The notes: generated by a model from the sequence alone, not told the origin. Shown: positions 24,678-34,243, counted from the first letter of the stretch. The stretch is DNA of 64,000 nt from an uncultured Lachnospiraceae bacterium (GCA_910578645.1 CAJTQI010000006.1:62001-126000), one strand, 5' to 3'. Made by a program: numbers and translations.

Positions 24678-25517
24678 TCACCATTCTCCTTCAAACACAG
24701 TAACGGCAGGCCCGCTCATGTAGACAAGGTTAGACTCTCTGTCCCATGTCACTCTAATTTCGCCTCCTAATAGTTTAACAGTAACCGATTCATCCGTCAA
24801 ACCATTTAGGATACAGGCAACCACCGTCGCACAGCATCCCGTGCCACAAGCGAGGGTCTCTCCTGTGCCACGCTCCCAGACGCGCATCTGCACGTTCTGT
24901 CTGTCCAGTACTTTTACAAATTCCGTGTTTATCCGTTTGGGAAATCTTTCATGGTTCTCAAAATATGGCCCGATTTTCTCAATTTTCAGGTCAGTCACGT
25001 TGTCCATAAAAATAACAGCATGGGGATTTCCCATTGACACGCATGTCATTTTATATTCCTGGCCCTGTACAAAAACGGGCTCGTCAATTATGCTCTCTCT
25101 TGCTGCCTCGCAAACTACGGGAATACGCTCTGGTACTAACTCCGGTGTCCCCATATTCACTTTCACCGTATCCACTTTGCCATCCTCTAAAAAAAGTTGT
25201 AAGTACTTCACTCCACCACAACTTATGACACTTATGTCAGTCTTATTGGTAAGCCCCTTATCATAGACATATTTGGCCACGCACCTGATTCCATTGCCAC
25301 ACATCTCCGCACGGCTGCCATCCGCATTGTACATCTCCATCTCGAAATCCGCTTCCGTCGAAGGATTAATAAAAATCGCCCCATCACCGCCAATTCCAAA
25401 ATGCCTGTCACTTAATCTGCGCACCAACTCCGGCTTATCCTCCTGTGCAACTTTCTCCGTAAAACCGTTGATATAAATATAGTCGTTGCCACACCCATGC
25501 ATTTTTGTAAACTTCAT
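24678..25517 (-). CDS. dapF: Diaminopimelate epimerase
   Basis: Interconverts LL- and meso-diaminopimelate, the step after DapL. In the 279-residue protein both catalytic cysteines are visible, in EMCGNGIRCVAKY (about residue 75) and in TLACGTGCCATVVA (about 223). The start MKFTKMHGCGNDYIYINGF is typical. AAAGGGGG lies about 11 bases upstream of ATG 25517. Together with dapL it supplies the cell wall and lysine. Confidence 0.96.
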   Translation of the reverse strand: MKFTKMHGCGNDYIYINGFTEKVAQEDKPELVRRLSDRHFGIGGDGAIFINPSTEADFEMEMYNADGSRAEMCGNGIRCVAKYVYDKGLTNKTDISVISCGGVKYLQLFLEDGKVDTVKVNMGTPELVPERIPVVCEAARESIIDEPVFVQGQEYKMTCVSMGNPHAVIFMDNVTDLKIEKIGPYFENHERFPKRINTEFVKVLDRQNVQMRVWERGTGETLACGTGCCATVVACILNGLTDESVTVKLLGGEIRVTWDRESNLVYMSGPAVTVFEGEW

Positions 25518-25939
25518 AAAAACTATTACCCCCTTTTACAATGTCAATAAGTCAAATTGTTATCTGGCGCATCCATCCCTAATTGAATAGAAATACGTTT
25601 CCTCTTTTATTCTACATCATACCATCAACAAACAACAAATAAAGCTCATTAAATGCATAATACTATGCAAAACATGCTTTCCCACATCATCAAAGTAAGA
25701 CAAATACAGCATCTATCATCTTGTTTCCACAATATTTCATAAATTTCCATAAGTATTAAAATAAATATATTCCGCCATTTCACTCTGCAAATCTTCCTTA
25801 CTGAACTTATACGAACGGTGGAATATGCCAAAAAACATAATACCCCACGGCAAACCGCGGGGTACTTCTTCTAAATTCCGGACAAGACAAATGCCTGCCC
25901 TATCTTTTCCATAAATCAAACACCGACTCCACACTACTG
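25518..25939. other. Intergenic region between the mgl operon end and dapF
   Basis: About 420 bases, A/T rich. The only clear element is the terminator hairpin at 25832-25862. Short minus-strand frames here (for example 25649-25831) lack ribosome-binding sites and family signatures, and one is interrupted by the terminator. Nothing else is convincing. Confidence 0.5.
25832..25862 (-). terminator. Intrinsic terminator of the mgl operon
   Basis: On the minus strand, TACCCCGCGG-TTTG-CCGTGGGGTA is followed by TTATGTTTTTT. This strong GC stem with a U-rich tail lies about 80 bases after the last small gene. Confidence 0.88.
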
Positions 25940-26164
25940 TCAAAATACATGATGCGCTCTCAGTACCCCAACCACAATAACCGCTACAAGCGCCATAACG
26001 CAAACCAGGATAAATCTGTCTACGGAACGGACGGAGATATCCGGCAGTTGGTCATAGATGCCCTGAAAAACACTTCCCTGGGAAGATTTTTGTTCCTGCT
26101 TATCCTGCTCCTCTACAGTAACTTCCTCTGTGGGCTCCTGCCCATTTTCATACATCTCTGCCAT
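25940..26164 (-). CDS. Small tail-anchored-type protein downstream of mglC
   Basis: A 74-residue protein from ATG 26164, with GGTGGAG just upstream. The first half is very acidic and hydrophilic (MAEMYENGQEPTEEVTVEEQ); residues about 50-70 form a hydrophobic helix (FILVCVMALVAVIVVGVL), followed by a short basic end. An alternative TTG at 26227 gives 95 residues. It begins about 80 bases after mglC and precedes the operon terminator, so it is probably cotranscribed with the transporter. It is not recognised as a known family. Confidence 0.55.
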   Translation of the reverse strand: MAEMYENGQEPTEEVTVEEQDKQEQKSSQGSVFQGIYDQLPDISVRSVDRFILVCVMALVAVIVVGVLRAHHVF

Positions 26165-26242
26165 CGGCTCCACCCTTTCAATCAGACTCCTTTGCTCATA
26201 ACAAACTGTCCGCACACAGACAATCAATCTTAAAAACCACCA

Positions 26243-27226
26243 TTATTTCTTCTGCAAATATTTTCTCAAGTCAAGCGCAACCGCAATCACGATGACAAGA
26301 CCCTGTGCGATATATGTATAAGCCGGGTCCACACCGAGGAACTGGAGACAAATCTTCAATATCTCAAATACCAGTACGCCTACCAAAATACCGCCCACGC
26401 GTCCGACACCACCGTTTGCGGATACGCCACCGATGGTACACGCCGCAATTGCTTCCAGCTCATAGCCGTTTCCTGTTGCAGTGGAAGCGCCACCGGCCTT
26501 CGCGCCTACTAAGAATCCTGCCAATGCGTACATACAACCTGCAAGGATATAGATACGGATTAAAGAACCCTGTACATTGACGCCGGCAACCTGTGCTGCA
26601 TTCTCGTTTCCGCCGATAGCATACATATATTTGCCGTGGCGAGTCTTATTATACAAAAACCAGAAATAAGCGCCTACAACTACGGCGAAAATCATCAAGT
26701 AAGGAATCGGTCCCAAAGAACCGCTGGCAACCGTCAAATAACTGGTCTTATAACCACCCATAGGTTGGTTATTGGTAATCAGGGAACAGAGACCGTAAAT
26801 GATTGTCTGCATACCCAACGTTGCGATAAACGGCGGAACTTTTAACATAGAAACAACGACGCCATTGACACCGCCAAAACATCCCATAATTACCATTACA
26901 ATAACAAGTGCCACCGGCCACGGAATATCCGGCATCCAGGGAAGCATACGCGCGGAATAATCCAGACTCTGCAATAACATTGCGGAAAGACACGCAGCAA
27001 GACCTACCGCACGCCCTGCCGACAAATCCGTACCTTTGGTAATCAGACAGCCGGACACGCCACAGGCAATGATAAATCTGGGAGATACATTCACAACCAG
27101 ATTTTTGAAATTGTTTACCGTAAAGAAATTCTGCGTTGTAAATCCTGTCAGAATTGCCAACAGCACAATCAGAATAATAATCGCATTGTTGGACATAAAT
27201 TTTTTCATATTAAAAGATTTTGCCAT
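26243..27226 (-). CDS. mglC: Galactose/methylgalactoside ABC transporter permease
   Basis: Inner-membrane channel subunit of a CUT2-type monosaccharide importer. The 327 residues form roughly eight to ten hydrophobic helices, starting KFMSNNAIIILIVLLAILTGF. It carries the BPD_transp_2 signatures VSGCLITKGTDLSAGRAVGL, the MLKVPPFIATLGMQTIIYGL loop, and GYELEAIAACTIGGVSANGGVGRVGGILVGVLV, the EAA-like loop that contacts the ATPase. It lies 17 bases after mglA. Related ribose or xylose permeases are the main alternative, but the linked MglB-type protein favours galactose or glucose. Confidence 0.9.
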   Translation of the reverse strand: MAKSFNMKKFMSNNAIIILIVLLAILTGFTTQNFFTVNNFKNLVVNVSPRFIIACGVSGCLITKGTDLSAGRAVGLAACLSAMLLQSLDYSARMLPWMPDIPWPVALVIVMVIMGCFGGVNGVVVSMLKVPPFIATLGMQTIIYGLCSLITNNQPMGGYKTSYLTVASGSLGPIPYLMIFAVVVGAYFWFLYNKTRHGKYMYAIGGNENAAQVAGVNVQGSLIRIYILAGCMYALAGFLVGAKAGGASTATGNGYELEAIAACTIGGVSANGGVGRVGGILVGVLVFEILKICLQFLGVDPAYTYIAQGLVIVIAVALDLRKYLQKK

Positions 27227-27243
27227 GATAATGTTCTCCCTCC

Positions 27244-28752
27244 TTATTCAAACTGCGTTGCAAGCGCCATGATATTCTCCTGGTTAGCCTCGCTTCCATC
27301 AATAAAACCTGTCACGCGTCCGTCGCACATAACCATGATGCGGTCCGACATACCGATTAACTCGCTCATCTCAGAAGATATCATAATAATACTCTTGCCC
27401 TGTTTTGCCATCTCAGCTATGATACAGTAAATCTCATATTTAGCCCCCACGTCAATACCCCTCGTGGGCTCATCCATAATAAAGACATCCGGGCTGTTGG
27501 CCAGCCAACGGCTAATCAGTACTTTCTGCTGGTTACCACCTGAAAGTGACTGAATCTGCGTCTTTGAAGACGGCGTCTTAATGGATAGCTTGGCTACATT
27601 TTCCTGTACCAGATTCTCAATCTTGGCATCATCTAACATAAATCCTCCGATAAGATACTGATTCAAGGATGCGATGGAAACATTATCTGCAATGGACAGT
27701 ACACCCAAAATTCCCGTGGCGCGCCTGTCCTCTGTCAACATAGCGATACCGTTGTTGATGGCATCTTTCGGCTGGGTAATCTTAATTTCCTTACCTTTGT
27801 ATGTAATCTTGCCTGACGTATGGCTGCGAAGCCCAAAAAGTCCTTCCATAAGTTCCGTACGCTGAGCGCCGACCAATCCTGCCACACCCAGTATCTCACC
27901 CTTGCGCAGCTTAAAGGAAACCCGCCTGAAACTCTTAGGATTGATGGAAGTGAAATCTTCTACCTCAAAGACTTCCTCTCCCGGTACATTCTCCCGTGTC
28001 GGATACAGTTCGGAGAGCTCACGTCCAACCATCTTAGTGATAATAAAATCAGTCGTCAATTCTTTTGCCGCCCAGGTCCCGATATACTGGCCGTCCCTCA
28101 TAATCGTCACTTCGTCGCTGATTCGCAGAATTTCATCCATCTTATGGCTGATATAGACGATGGAAACCCCTTTGCCGCGAAGCTCATTGATGATGGTGAA
28201 AAGCGCCTCCACCTCAGCCGCCGTCAAAGATGATGTGGGCTCATCCAGAATCAAAACTTTACAGTCGGCGGAAACTGCCTTGGCAATCTCCACAAGCTGC
28301 ATCTGCGAAACGGATAAGCTACCCAATTTCGCCTTGGGGTCAAAGTTCAAATGAACCTCCTCCAACACCCTCGCAGCATCCTCATACATCTTGTCATGGT
28401 CAATCACCGTCACCGGGCCAAGTTTCTTAACCGGATAACGTCCAACATAAATATTTTCTCCAATGCTTCTCTCCGGAATCGGCTGTAATTCCTGATGCAC
28501 CATGGCAATACCACGGTTCAAGGCATCCAAAGGCCCCTTTATCTGTACCTTCTCTCCTTCATAGATTACCTCGCCGTCGTCCATGTGGTAAATACCGAAC
28601 ATGCACTTCATCAGGGTGGATTTTCCGGCGCCGTTCTCTCCCATCAGGGCATGAACCGTGCCCGGACGCAGATTTAACTGCGCTCCGTTCAGCGCTTTGA
28701 CACCTGGAAATGTTTTCACTACATTATGCATTTCCAAACGATACTCTGACAA
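27244..28752 (-). CDS. mglA: Galactose/methylgalactoside ABC transporter ATP-binding protein
   Basis: Duplicated ATPase powering the MglBAC importer. From the chosen TTG start it has 502 residues. The first cassette has Walker A GENGAGKSTLMKC, signature LSVSQMQLVEIAKA and Walker B VLILDEPTSSL. The second cassette has a degenerate Walker A (GLVGAQRTELMEG), signature LSGGNQQKVLISRWLA and VFIMDEPTRGIDVGAKYE. TTG 28752 is preferred over ATG 28770, because AAGGGGG lies 8 bases upstream of TTG and would lie inside the longer frame. It precedes mglC by 17 bases. Confidence 0.92.
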   Translation of the reverse strand: MSEYRLEMHNVVKTFPGVKALNGAQLNLRPGTVHALMGENGAGKSTLMKCMFGIYHMDDGEVIYEGEKVQIKGPLDALNRGIAMVHQELQPIPERSIGENIYVGRYPVKKLGPVTVIDHDKMYEDAARVLEEVHLNFDPKAKLGSLSVSQMQLVEIAKAVSADCKVLILDEPTSSLTAAEVEALFTIINELRGKGVSIVYISHKMDEILRISDEVTIMRDGQYIGTWAAKELTTDFIITKMVGRELSELYPTRENVPGEEVFEVEDFTSINPKSFRRVSFKLRKGEILGVAGLVGAQRTELMEGLFGLRSHTSGKITYKGKEIKITQPKDAINNGIAMLTEDRRATGILGVLSIADNVSIASLNQYLIGGFMLDDAKIENLVQENVAKLSIKTPSSKTQIQSLSGGNQQKVLISRWLANSPDVFIMDEPTRGIDVGAKYEIYCIIAEMAKQGKSIIMISSEMSELIGMSDRIMVMCDGRVTGFIDGSEANQENIMALATQFE

Positions 28753-28876
28753 TTTGATAACCCCCTTCATTATTTATTGATAAGCGCCCTGCCGCAAGCG
28801 GCAGAAAATGCAGTTCCCGCAGCATTTGCCGGATGCCTTCTCCAAAACTATCCTGCTCATTGCCTGTGGGAATGAA

Positions 28877-28908
28877 AGAAGTGCATGCGCCAAAGCACAC
28901 GCACTTCT
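28877..28908 (-). promoter_or_regulatory. Intercistronic hairpin between mglB and mglA
   Basis: The inverted repeat AGAAGTGCATGCGC ... GCACACGCACTTCT lies 38 bases after the mglB stop, followed by TTTCATTCC on the minus strand. Such hairpins often stabilise or partly terminate the binding-protein message so that it exceeds the ATPase message. A second small stem (CTGCCGC-aa-GCGGCAG) lies at 28789-28804. Confidence 0.5.
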
Positions 28909-28946
28909 CAATATTTTACATCTTCATATATTGCAGACTGTCCTGA

Positions 28947-30086
28947 TTACTGGAAATCAGCTACGTTGTCCGGAGTAACCTTCACATAGTCTACATAGAT
29001 GGACTGCTCGCCCTCTGCATAAGTCTTGCCGCCAAGCAATTCTTCCATAGCTGCAACTGCGCCTTCAGCCTGACCCTGTGCATCGTTGAGTACAGTACCT
29101 GTCATATTGCCGCTTGCAACTTCATTCAAAGCTGCATCAAGTGCGTCAACACCTACCAGATAGATGTCTTCGTTCACTGTACGTCCTGCTGCCTGGATTG
29201 CCTGCAATGCGCCGATTGCCATATCATCGTTGTTACAGAAGATAACTTCGATGTCTTCGCCAAACTTAGCTAAATCGTTCTGTGCAATTTCCTGTCCCTT
29301 GTTACGGTCCCAGTCACCACGCTGTAAGTCAAGCTCTTCTACTTCCATACCTGCATCTGTCAATGCCTTTACGGAGAACTCTGTACGGTACTGTGCATCG
29401 ATGTTCTCAGGGTCACCCTGAATCATGATGTAGGAAACCTTACCGTCGCCATTGATATCACCCTTGTTAGGAGTATCCAGAATCAATTCACCCTGCATTG
29501 TACCGGACTGACGTGCATCACATCCTACATATACCAACTTGTCATATGCAGCCATCTGCTCTGCAGTGGGCTCACGGTTGATGAGTACAGTAGGAACGCC
29601 TGCGTCTTTAACGGTAGCGATAATCTGGTCTGCTGCAGAAGTCATAACCGGGTTGATAATCAATGCATCAACACCCTGTGCGATAAAGTTATTAATCTGG
29701 TTGTTCTGCTCAGCCTGGTCGTTCTTGCCGTCCATGAAAGTTACGGTATAACCTTTGCCTTCCAGGATTTCCTGAAGTGCGTTACGGTATGTGGTCATGA
29801 ATGCATCGTCAAATTTGTAGATGCAGACACCAATGTTGCCACCTTCTCCTGTCGTTGCAGCTGCTGCATCTGCTGCGTCCTCTGCAGCATCTGTTGCTGC
29901 TTCTTCTGTGGCCGCATCTGTTGTCTCGGTTTCAGCCTCTGCAGTATCTGTCTCTTCGGTTGCAGGCGCTTCTGTCTCAGGCTCGCTGTTTGCCGGAGTA
30001 GAATCGGCAGTATTGCCACATGCAGTCATAGAGAAAACCATCATGGATGCCATTGCCATAGCGACTACTTTTTTGGATAATCTCAT
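28947..30086 (-). CDS. mglB: Galactose-type ABC transporter substrate-binding lipoprotein
   Basis: Captures monosaccharide outside the membrane for MglA-MglC. From ATG 30086 (GGGAGG 9 bases upstream) it has 379 residues: a lipoprotein signal with MTACG lipobox (Cys about residue 23), then a low-complexity linker of about 60 residues made of Ala, Thr, Glu and Asp, then a type I periplasmic binding fold. Family hallmarks are NIGVCIYKFDDAFMTTYRNAL, VLINREP, YVGCDARQSG, CNNDDMAIGALQAIQAAG and VGVDALDAAL. The frame extends 22 codons upstream, but that part covers the ribosome-binding site. Confidence 0.93.
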   Translation of the reverse strand: MRLSKKVVAMAMASMMVFSMTACGNTADSTPANSEPETEAPATEETDTAEAETETTDAATEEAATDAAEDAADAAAATTGEGGNIGVCIYKFDDAFMTTYRNALQEILEGKGYTVTFMDGKNDQAEQNNQINNFIAQGVDALIINPVMTSAADQIIATVKDAGVPTVLINREPTAEQMAAYDKLVYVGCDARQSGTMQGELILDTPNKGDINGDGKVSYIMIQGDPENIDAQYRTEFSVKALTDAGMEVEELDLQRGDWDRNKGQEIAQNDLAKFGEDIEVIFCNNDDMAIGALQAIQAAGRTVNEDIYLVGVDALDAALNEVASGNMTGTVLNDAQGQAEGAVAAMEELLGGKTYAEGEQSIYVDYVKVTPDNVADFQ

Positions 30087-30150
30087 AGTTACAAATCCTC
30101 CCTTATTCTGCCCGTTTTGGGCGTTTTTGTTAATTTGTGCCATGTAATGC

Positions 30151-30202
30151 ATATTATTTTGTACATTACGTCAACTGACAAGGCTATTGTAATCGATTTA
30201 AT
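30151..30202 (-). promoter_or_regulatory. Candidate mglB promoter and CcpA (cre) site
   Basis: The minus strand has TTAAATCGATTACA (30189-30202), which fits the cre consensus at all but one position. Downstream are TTGTCA (30176-30181) and TAATAT (30151-30156), spaced 19 bases; TTGACG is an alternative -35. The site suggests catabolite control of the sugar importer, but the spacer is long, so this is tentative. Confidence 0.35.
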
Positions 30203-30233
30203 ACTCATTTTCTATAAGAAATTTTTGGATTAT

Positions 30234-31250
30234 TTATGGATTTTCTTTGATTTCATGTATCAGAATCTCCTGTGGCGTCCAATAATAGTTCCCGTCTGTC
30301 AACGGATATTCCTCCGGAAGCGCCTGGCCTAAGGCACAACTTGCCGCCAATTCCACGATGGCGCTTGCGTAAAGTTCCTTGTTCGCCGAAACCGTCCCCA
30401 GAAGTTTACCGTTCTCCAAAGCCTCCAGTCCCGGGGTAGTGCCGTCAATCCCTATGACATTCACGCCTGTAACCTGAGCCCGTTCCATGGCGTCAATTGC
30501 CCCCAACGCCATATCGTCATTATTGCTGATGACAAGCTCAATGGTGTCCGGGTATGCCGTAAGCCATTGCTCCATAAGCGCCGACGCCTGGCTGCGCTCC
30601 CAATTTGCGATTCCGCCGGTAATCTTCTCGATGGGAACACCGCCGTCTTTCAGCGCCTTAACAGACCATTCCGTGCGGATTAATGAATCCTGATGGCTGG
30701 TTTCTCCTTCCAGCATGACATAACGTACCACGCCGTCCCCGTTCAAATCCACCGTCTCCGGACTCTCCTCATATAAATCCACCACCATCTGTCCCTGCAA
30801 AATCGCCGTCTCCTTCGCATCCACCCCCACATAATAAAGCTTATCCCAACGATTCATATCCTCTTCCACCGGCTGACGGTTGAAAAATATAACCGGCACG
30901 CCTGCCGTCATAGCCTGGTCGATGATAACCGAAGCGTCCATGCGGTCAACCAAATTGATACACAGTACGTCGCAATCCAAAGATATGAACCTCTCCACTT
31001 GCGTATTTTGTGTATTCTGGCTTCCTTTGGCATCCTGGATGTCCAATGTCACTTTAATGCCTTTCTCAAGTTCATATTCTTTCGCCTTATCCTCGAGAAT
31101 ACTGCGGATATTATTGATAAAAGTGTCGTCGCCACGGTACAGGCTGATACCGATGCGGAGTGAAGTCTTTTCTTCCTCTTTCCTGACGCCTTGGCAGGAA
31201 ACCAAAAATATACATGCTAAAACAAACGCAAGAATTTTTATTTTCCCCAT
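30234..31250 (-). CDS. Second galactose-type sugar-binding lipoprotein
   Basis: A 338-residue lipoprotein paralogous to MglB. Its signal ends in the lipobox LVSCQG (Cys about residue 19), followed at once by the binding fold, without the long acidic linker of MglB. Matching motifs are RIGISLYRGDDTFINNIRSIL, VIFFNRQPVEEDMNRWDKLYYVGVDAKETAILQG, VISNNDDMALGAIDAMERA and IGIDGTTPGLEALENG. ATG 31250 has GGAGG 6 bases upstream. It sits between the sensor genes and mglB, so it may feed the same importer with a second sugar or act in sensing. Confidence 0.88.
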   Translation of the reverse strand: MGKIKILAFVLACIFLVSCQGVRKEEEKTSLRIGISLYRGDDTFINNIRSILEDKAKEYELEKGIKVTLDIQDAKGSQNTQNTQVERFISLDCDVLCINLVDRMDASVIIDQAMTAGVPVIFFNRQPVEEDMNRWDKLYYVGVDAKETAILQGQMVVDLYEESPETVDLNGDGVVRYVMLEGETSHQDSLIRTEWSVKALKDGGVPIEKITGGIANWERSQASALMEQWLTAYPDTIELVISNNDDMALGAIDAMERAQVTGVNVIGIDGTTPGLEALENGKLLGTVSANKELYASAIVELAASCALGQALPEEYPLTDGNYYWTPQEILIHEIKENP

Positions 31251-31360
31251 CTTCCCCTCCATTTCCCTTCCGGGCGAACAATATCATTCGATGAAACTTT
31301 TATTCAAACGCCTCCTTAAGACAACTTCATAATATCCGGCGCGTTCGGATTCATTGCATG

Positions 31361-32347
31361 TTACTCAATCGGATACAAAAGCTTCTCAAAGCCCGGTTCC
31401 TGCAAATCTTCTTTTTCTATATAATAAGAGTCCATCACCACAGGCGGGCTACCGGCTCCTTCCAACACCCGGACTGCCTCCCGCACGCTCAGATACCCTA
31501 TGCTAAAGTCGTCTGTCACACATATTCCTGTAATATAATCCCGCTCCAAATCATTGAGAATTGGCATGGTATTCCCCCTGCCATATAACCCCAGGACGGA
31601 CTCTGCCGCCTCCGGGCTGTTGGCAAGGACACCCGCCGCCTCTGTCAAAATCTCCTGGTTCTGCGCCAAAACAACCGCTTTTTTCTCTGTTCTTTTAGAC
31701 AATGACTCTAACGGCACCTTTCCCCCGTCGTCTCCGTTTTTGGCAATCATCTCTATGCTTCGGCCCTTGCCTGTAAACACTGTACCGGCGCCTTTTAGGA
31801 ACAGAATATCCGCCCTGCTTTGTTTCTCCCGGTCCACAAGCAGGAAAATGGAGGCATCCTCCGGTATGTCCTTGAGCATCTCTTTGGCCAATTGTCCGCC
31901 CATTTTCTCGTAATCTATAATAATATTTCCCGTCACGGCTCCTTGCGTCAACCCGGAGCGCAAAAGGATTACCGGAATAGTCATTTGTTTCCCTGCCACC
32001 TGCCCCTCATCCGCCGGGACTACCACCAATGCGTCAGCACCGTCCTGCTCCTCGCGCTCCATCAGTTCCATCTGCTGCGCGGCGTCAAGTTTTTCATACA
32101 AGGTGATAAAATGAACGTCCACGTTAAACTCCATGGCAGCCTGGTCCATCCCTTTGCGAAAATTGCTGTAATTATCACTGCGCATATCTTCGATAATTAC
32201 GGCAACCTGATAAACCTCCCTCTCCGGCTCCCGGATAATCAAATCCGTAGAGCACATGAGAAGCAGCACTGCCAGAAATGCCACATATACAATTATGAGC
32301 GCTTTCCCACGTCTGCCTATCATATGATAACCATGCTCCTTCCTCAT
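31361..32347 (-). CDS. Membrane-anchored sugar-binding sensor protein (XylFII-like role)
   Basis: A 328-residue periplasmic-binding-protein-like protein held by an uncleaved N-terminal helix (ALIIVYVAFLAVLLLMCSTDLII) rather than a lipobox. The rest follows the type I fold: VYQVAVIIEDMRSDNYSNFRKGMDQAA, GADALVVVPADEGQV, TGNIIIDYEKMGGQLA, YITGICVTDDFSIGYLSVREAVRVL. It follows the histidine kinase and response regulator directly. In known three-component systems (XylFII-LytS-YesN) such an anchored binding protein presents sugar to the kinase, and the same role is inferred. ATG 32347 is tentative; an ATG 8 codons later is also possible. Confidence 0.82.
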   Translation of the reverse strand: MRKEHGYHMIGRRGKALIIVYVAFLAVLLLMCSTDLIIREPEREVYQVAVIIEDMRSDNYSNFRKGMDQAAMEFNVDVHFITLYEKLDAAQQMELMEREEQDGADALVVVPADEGQVAGKQMTIPVILLRSGLTQGAVTGNIIIDYEKMGGQLAKEMLKDIPEDASIFLLVDREKQSRADILFLKGAGTVFTGKGRSIEMIAKNGDDGGKVPLESLSKRTEKKAVVLAQNQEILTEAAGVLANSPEAAESVLGLYGRGNTMPILNDLERDYITGICVTDDFSIGYLSVREAVRVLEGAGSPPVVMDSYYIEKEDLQEPGFEKLLYPIE

Positions 32348-32446
32348 CCTATTCCCCGTTCCTGTACCGCTTATTGTAGAAAACCACACATGGATTACGA
32401 GCCGGAGGCAGGCAGCGGCCGGATACAAACGCTGCGGCCGAAAATA

Positions 32447-34243
32447 TTAATTTTCATCCTTGCCCTTCTTCACGGGTTCTGCATAGACTTGCGCGGGAAG
32501 ATGAATGCAGATTGTTGTTCCCTCATCCGGCTCCGACTGGATAGTAAGACCATAATCTTCCCCAAAGTACAATTTAATCCGCTCGTTCACATTCTTAACC
32601 CCTATGCCCGAGCCACGTTTGGAGGACACACGGTTTTCCTCTCCAAGAAGGCTCTCCACCTGCTTTTGTGTCATGCCGAATCCATTGTCAATCACCCGGA
32701 ACCATAAATCCTCCGACTCCCTTTTTACCTGCACGCAAATTTCTCCGTCCCCGTCCATAAATTCCATGCCATGATAGATGGCATTCTCCACCAAAGGCTG
32801 TAACATCAACTTTAAACTGACCAAATTAAGCACATCTTCCGCCGCCTCGATACGGTAGACAAACTTGTTCTTAAACCGCATCTGCTGAATGGTTAGATAA
32901 CTGCGCACATGTTCCAGTTCGTCGCTGACCGTGATAATACTCTTGCCTTTGCTTAAGCTGATACGGAAAAACCGCGCCAGCGCCGTCACCACCTTTACGG
33001 CTTCCTGCTTCTGCTCGTTTTCAATCATCCAAACGATGATATCCAAAGTATTATAGAGGAAATGGGGATTAATCTGCGACTGCAACGTGTCAAACTCTCG
33101 CTTGCGTTTCGACTCGTGCTCCGCCACGATATCTTCCATCAGCATCTTAATCCGTCCGGCCATATCCCCGATAGAGCGTCCCAAATGCCTGATTTCATAG
33201 GAGCCTCCCATATATACCTGTGTATCCAGGTCACCTGCCTCAATGGCATTGACAGATTTTTCAAGTTTCTGGATTGGCACGGTGATGCGGGATGAAATAA
33301 ACGTATTCGTAAGCACCAACACCAACAGAAAGGCCGCCACCACAAACACTACAAAGAGGCGCATTTTCAGATTACTTAAGGGGAGCCCTTTCTCCGGCGT
33401 GACGCTTAAAAGCTTCCATCCTGTGTACCCCACGGATTTGACGTTCACTTCCCGCCATTCCCCGCCATATTTCTCCCGGTAGCTGCCATCCCTGTAACTT
33501 GCCGCCATGGCTGTGTTTTCCGACATCTGCCCGGTTCCAATCAACTGCATCCTGGGATGGTAAATCAGCTCGCCGCCGCTGTCTATCATATATAGATACC
33601 CCTGGTTTCCCAAGGTAATATTTTTCAGAATCTGCTGTAAACTGCTGTAGCGTATATCAATCAATAAAATACCCTGTTCCGTGGATGTGCCGTGTGTAAT
33701 CTCCACCGCCCGTGTCAGGGTGATAACCCACCTGTATTGGTTCTCGTTATTGTCGAATATATACTGTACATGGGGCGTGGTAAAATGCAGGTTATCCGTC
33801 CGCTCCAGCGTATTGCCAAACCACTCTTGCGCCGTCACGTCAAGCCCCGTCTTTAGACGCGCCGCAGGGACTGCCTCCAAAAGCTGCCCGTCCTTGGACA
33901 AAAGTGCAATATTGGCAATACTGTCCTTATTATTGTCATACAGTAGCGTAATCTGACTGTTCACCGACTCCTTATTTAAATCCGCGTTCTTAATGACCCC
34001 ATAATACAGGCTGTCAGACAACTTCATAATCGTGCGCAGGTAAGCGTCCACCGACCGGTTAATCTGCCCCAGGACAGCCTGGTTCTCGTCCTGCACGGCA
34101 AGGGCAAGCTGCCTGGACATCTGCGTATAGAGCACCACGCCCAGAAGCAGGATGATTGCCAGGGCGCTCACTGTAAAATAAATAAAAATCGTATAGCGTA
34201 TGCTGTTCTTTTTCTCACGCCCCGTCGGCATCTCCTGTTTCAT
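32447..34243 (-). CDS. LytS/YesM-type sensor histidine kinase
   Basis: About 598 residues. A helix near the N-terminus (IFIYFTVSALAIILLLGVVLYT), an extracytoplasmic Cache-like sensor (about residues 40-275, with GILLIDIRYSSLQQILKNI), a second helix (LFVVFVVAAFLLVLVLT), HAMP (ITVPIQKLEKSVNAIEAGDL), the His_kinase phosphoacceptor block SQINPHFLYNTLDIIVWM, and HATPase_c boxes (LMLQPLVENAIYHG; GSGIGVKNVNERIKLYFG). ATG 34243 has GAGG 6 bases upstream; ATG 34255 is nearly as good. It is cotranscribed with the AraC-type regulator upstream and the anchored binding protein downstream. Confidence 0.92.
   Translation of the reverse strand: MKQEMPTGREKKNSIRYTIFIYFTVSALAIILLLGVVLYTQMSRQLALAVQDENQAVLGQINRSVDAYLRTIMKLSDSLYYGVIKNADLNKESVNSQITLLYDNNKDSIANIALLSKDGQLLEAVPAARLKTGLDVTAQEWFGNTLERTDNLHFTTPHVQYIFDNNENQYRWVITLTRAVEITHGTSTEQGILLIDIRYSSLQQILKNITLGNQGYLYMIDSGGELIYHPRMQLIGTGQMSENTAMAASYRDGSYREKYGGEWREVNVKSVGYTGWKLLSVTPEKGLPLSNLKMRLFVVFVVAAFLLVLVLTNTFISSRITVPIQKLEKSVNAIEAGDLDTQVYMGGSYEIRHLGRSIGDMAGRIKMLMEDIVAEHESKRKREFDTLQSQINPHFLYNTLDIIVWMIENEQKQEAVKVVTALARFFRISLSKGKSIITVSDELEHVRSYLTIQQMRFKNKFVYRIEAAEDVLNLVSLKLMLQPLVENAIYHGMEFMDGDGEICVQVKRESEDLWFRVIDNGFGMTQKQVESLLGEENRVSSKRGSGIGVKNVNERIKLYFGEDYGLTIQSEPDEGTTICIHLPAQVYAEPVKKGKDEN

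Noticed and set aside
25737..26003. 88-codon minus-strand frame after the mgl operon
   Set aside because: It overlaps the better-supported 74-residue gene in another frame and runs straight through the operon terminator hairpin.
29801..30147. Plus-strand Ala/Ser-rich and Leu-rich frames opposite the mglB linker
   Set aside because: They are produced by the GCA/GAA/ACT-rich low-complexity linker of mglB read on the other strand.
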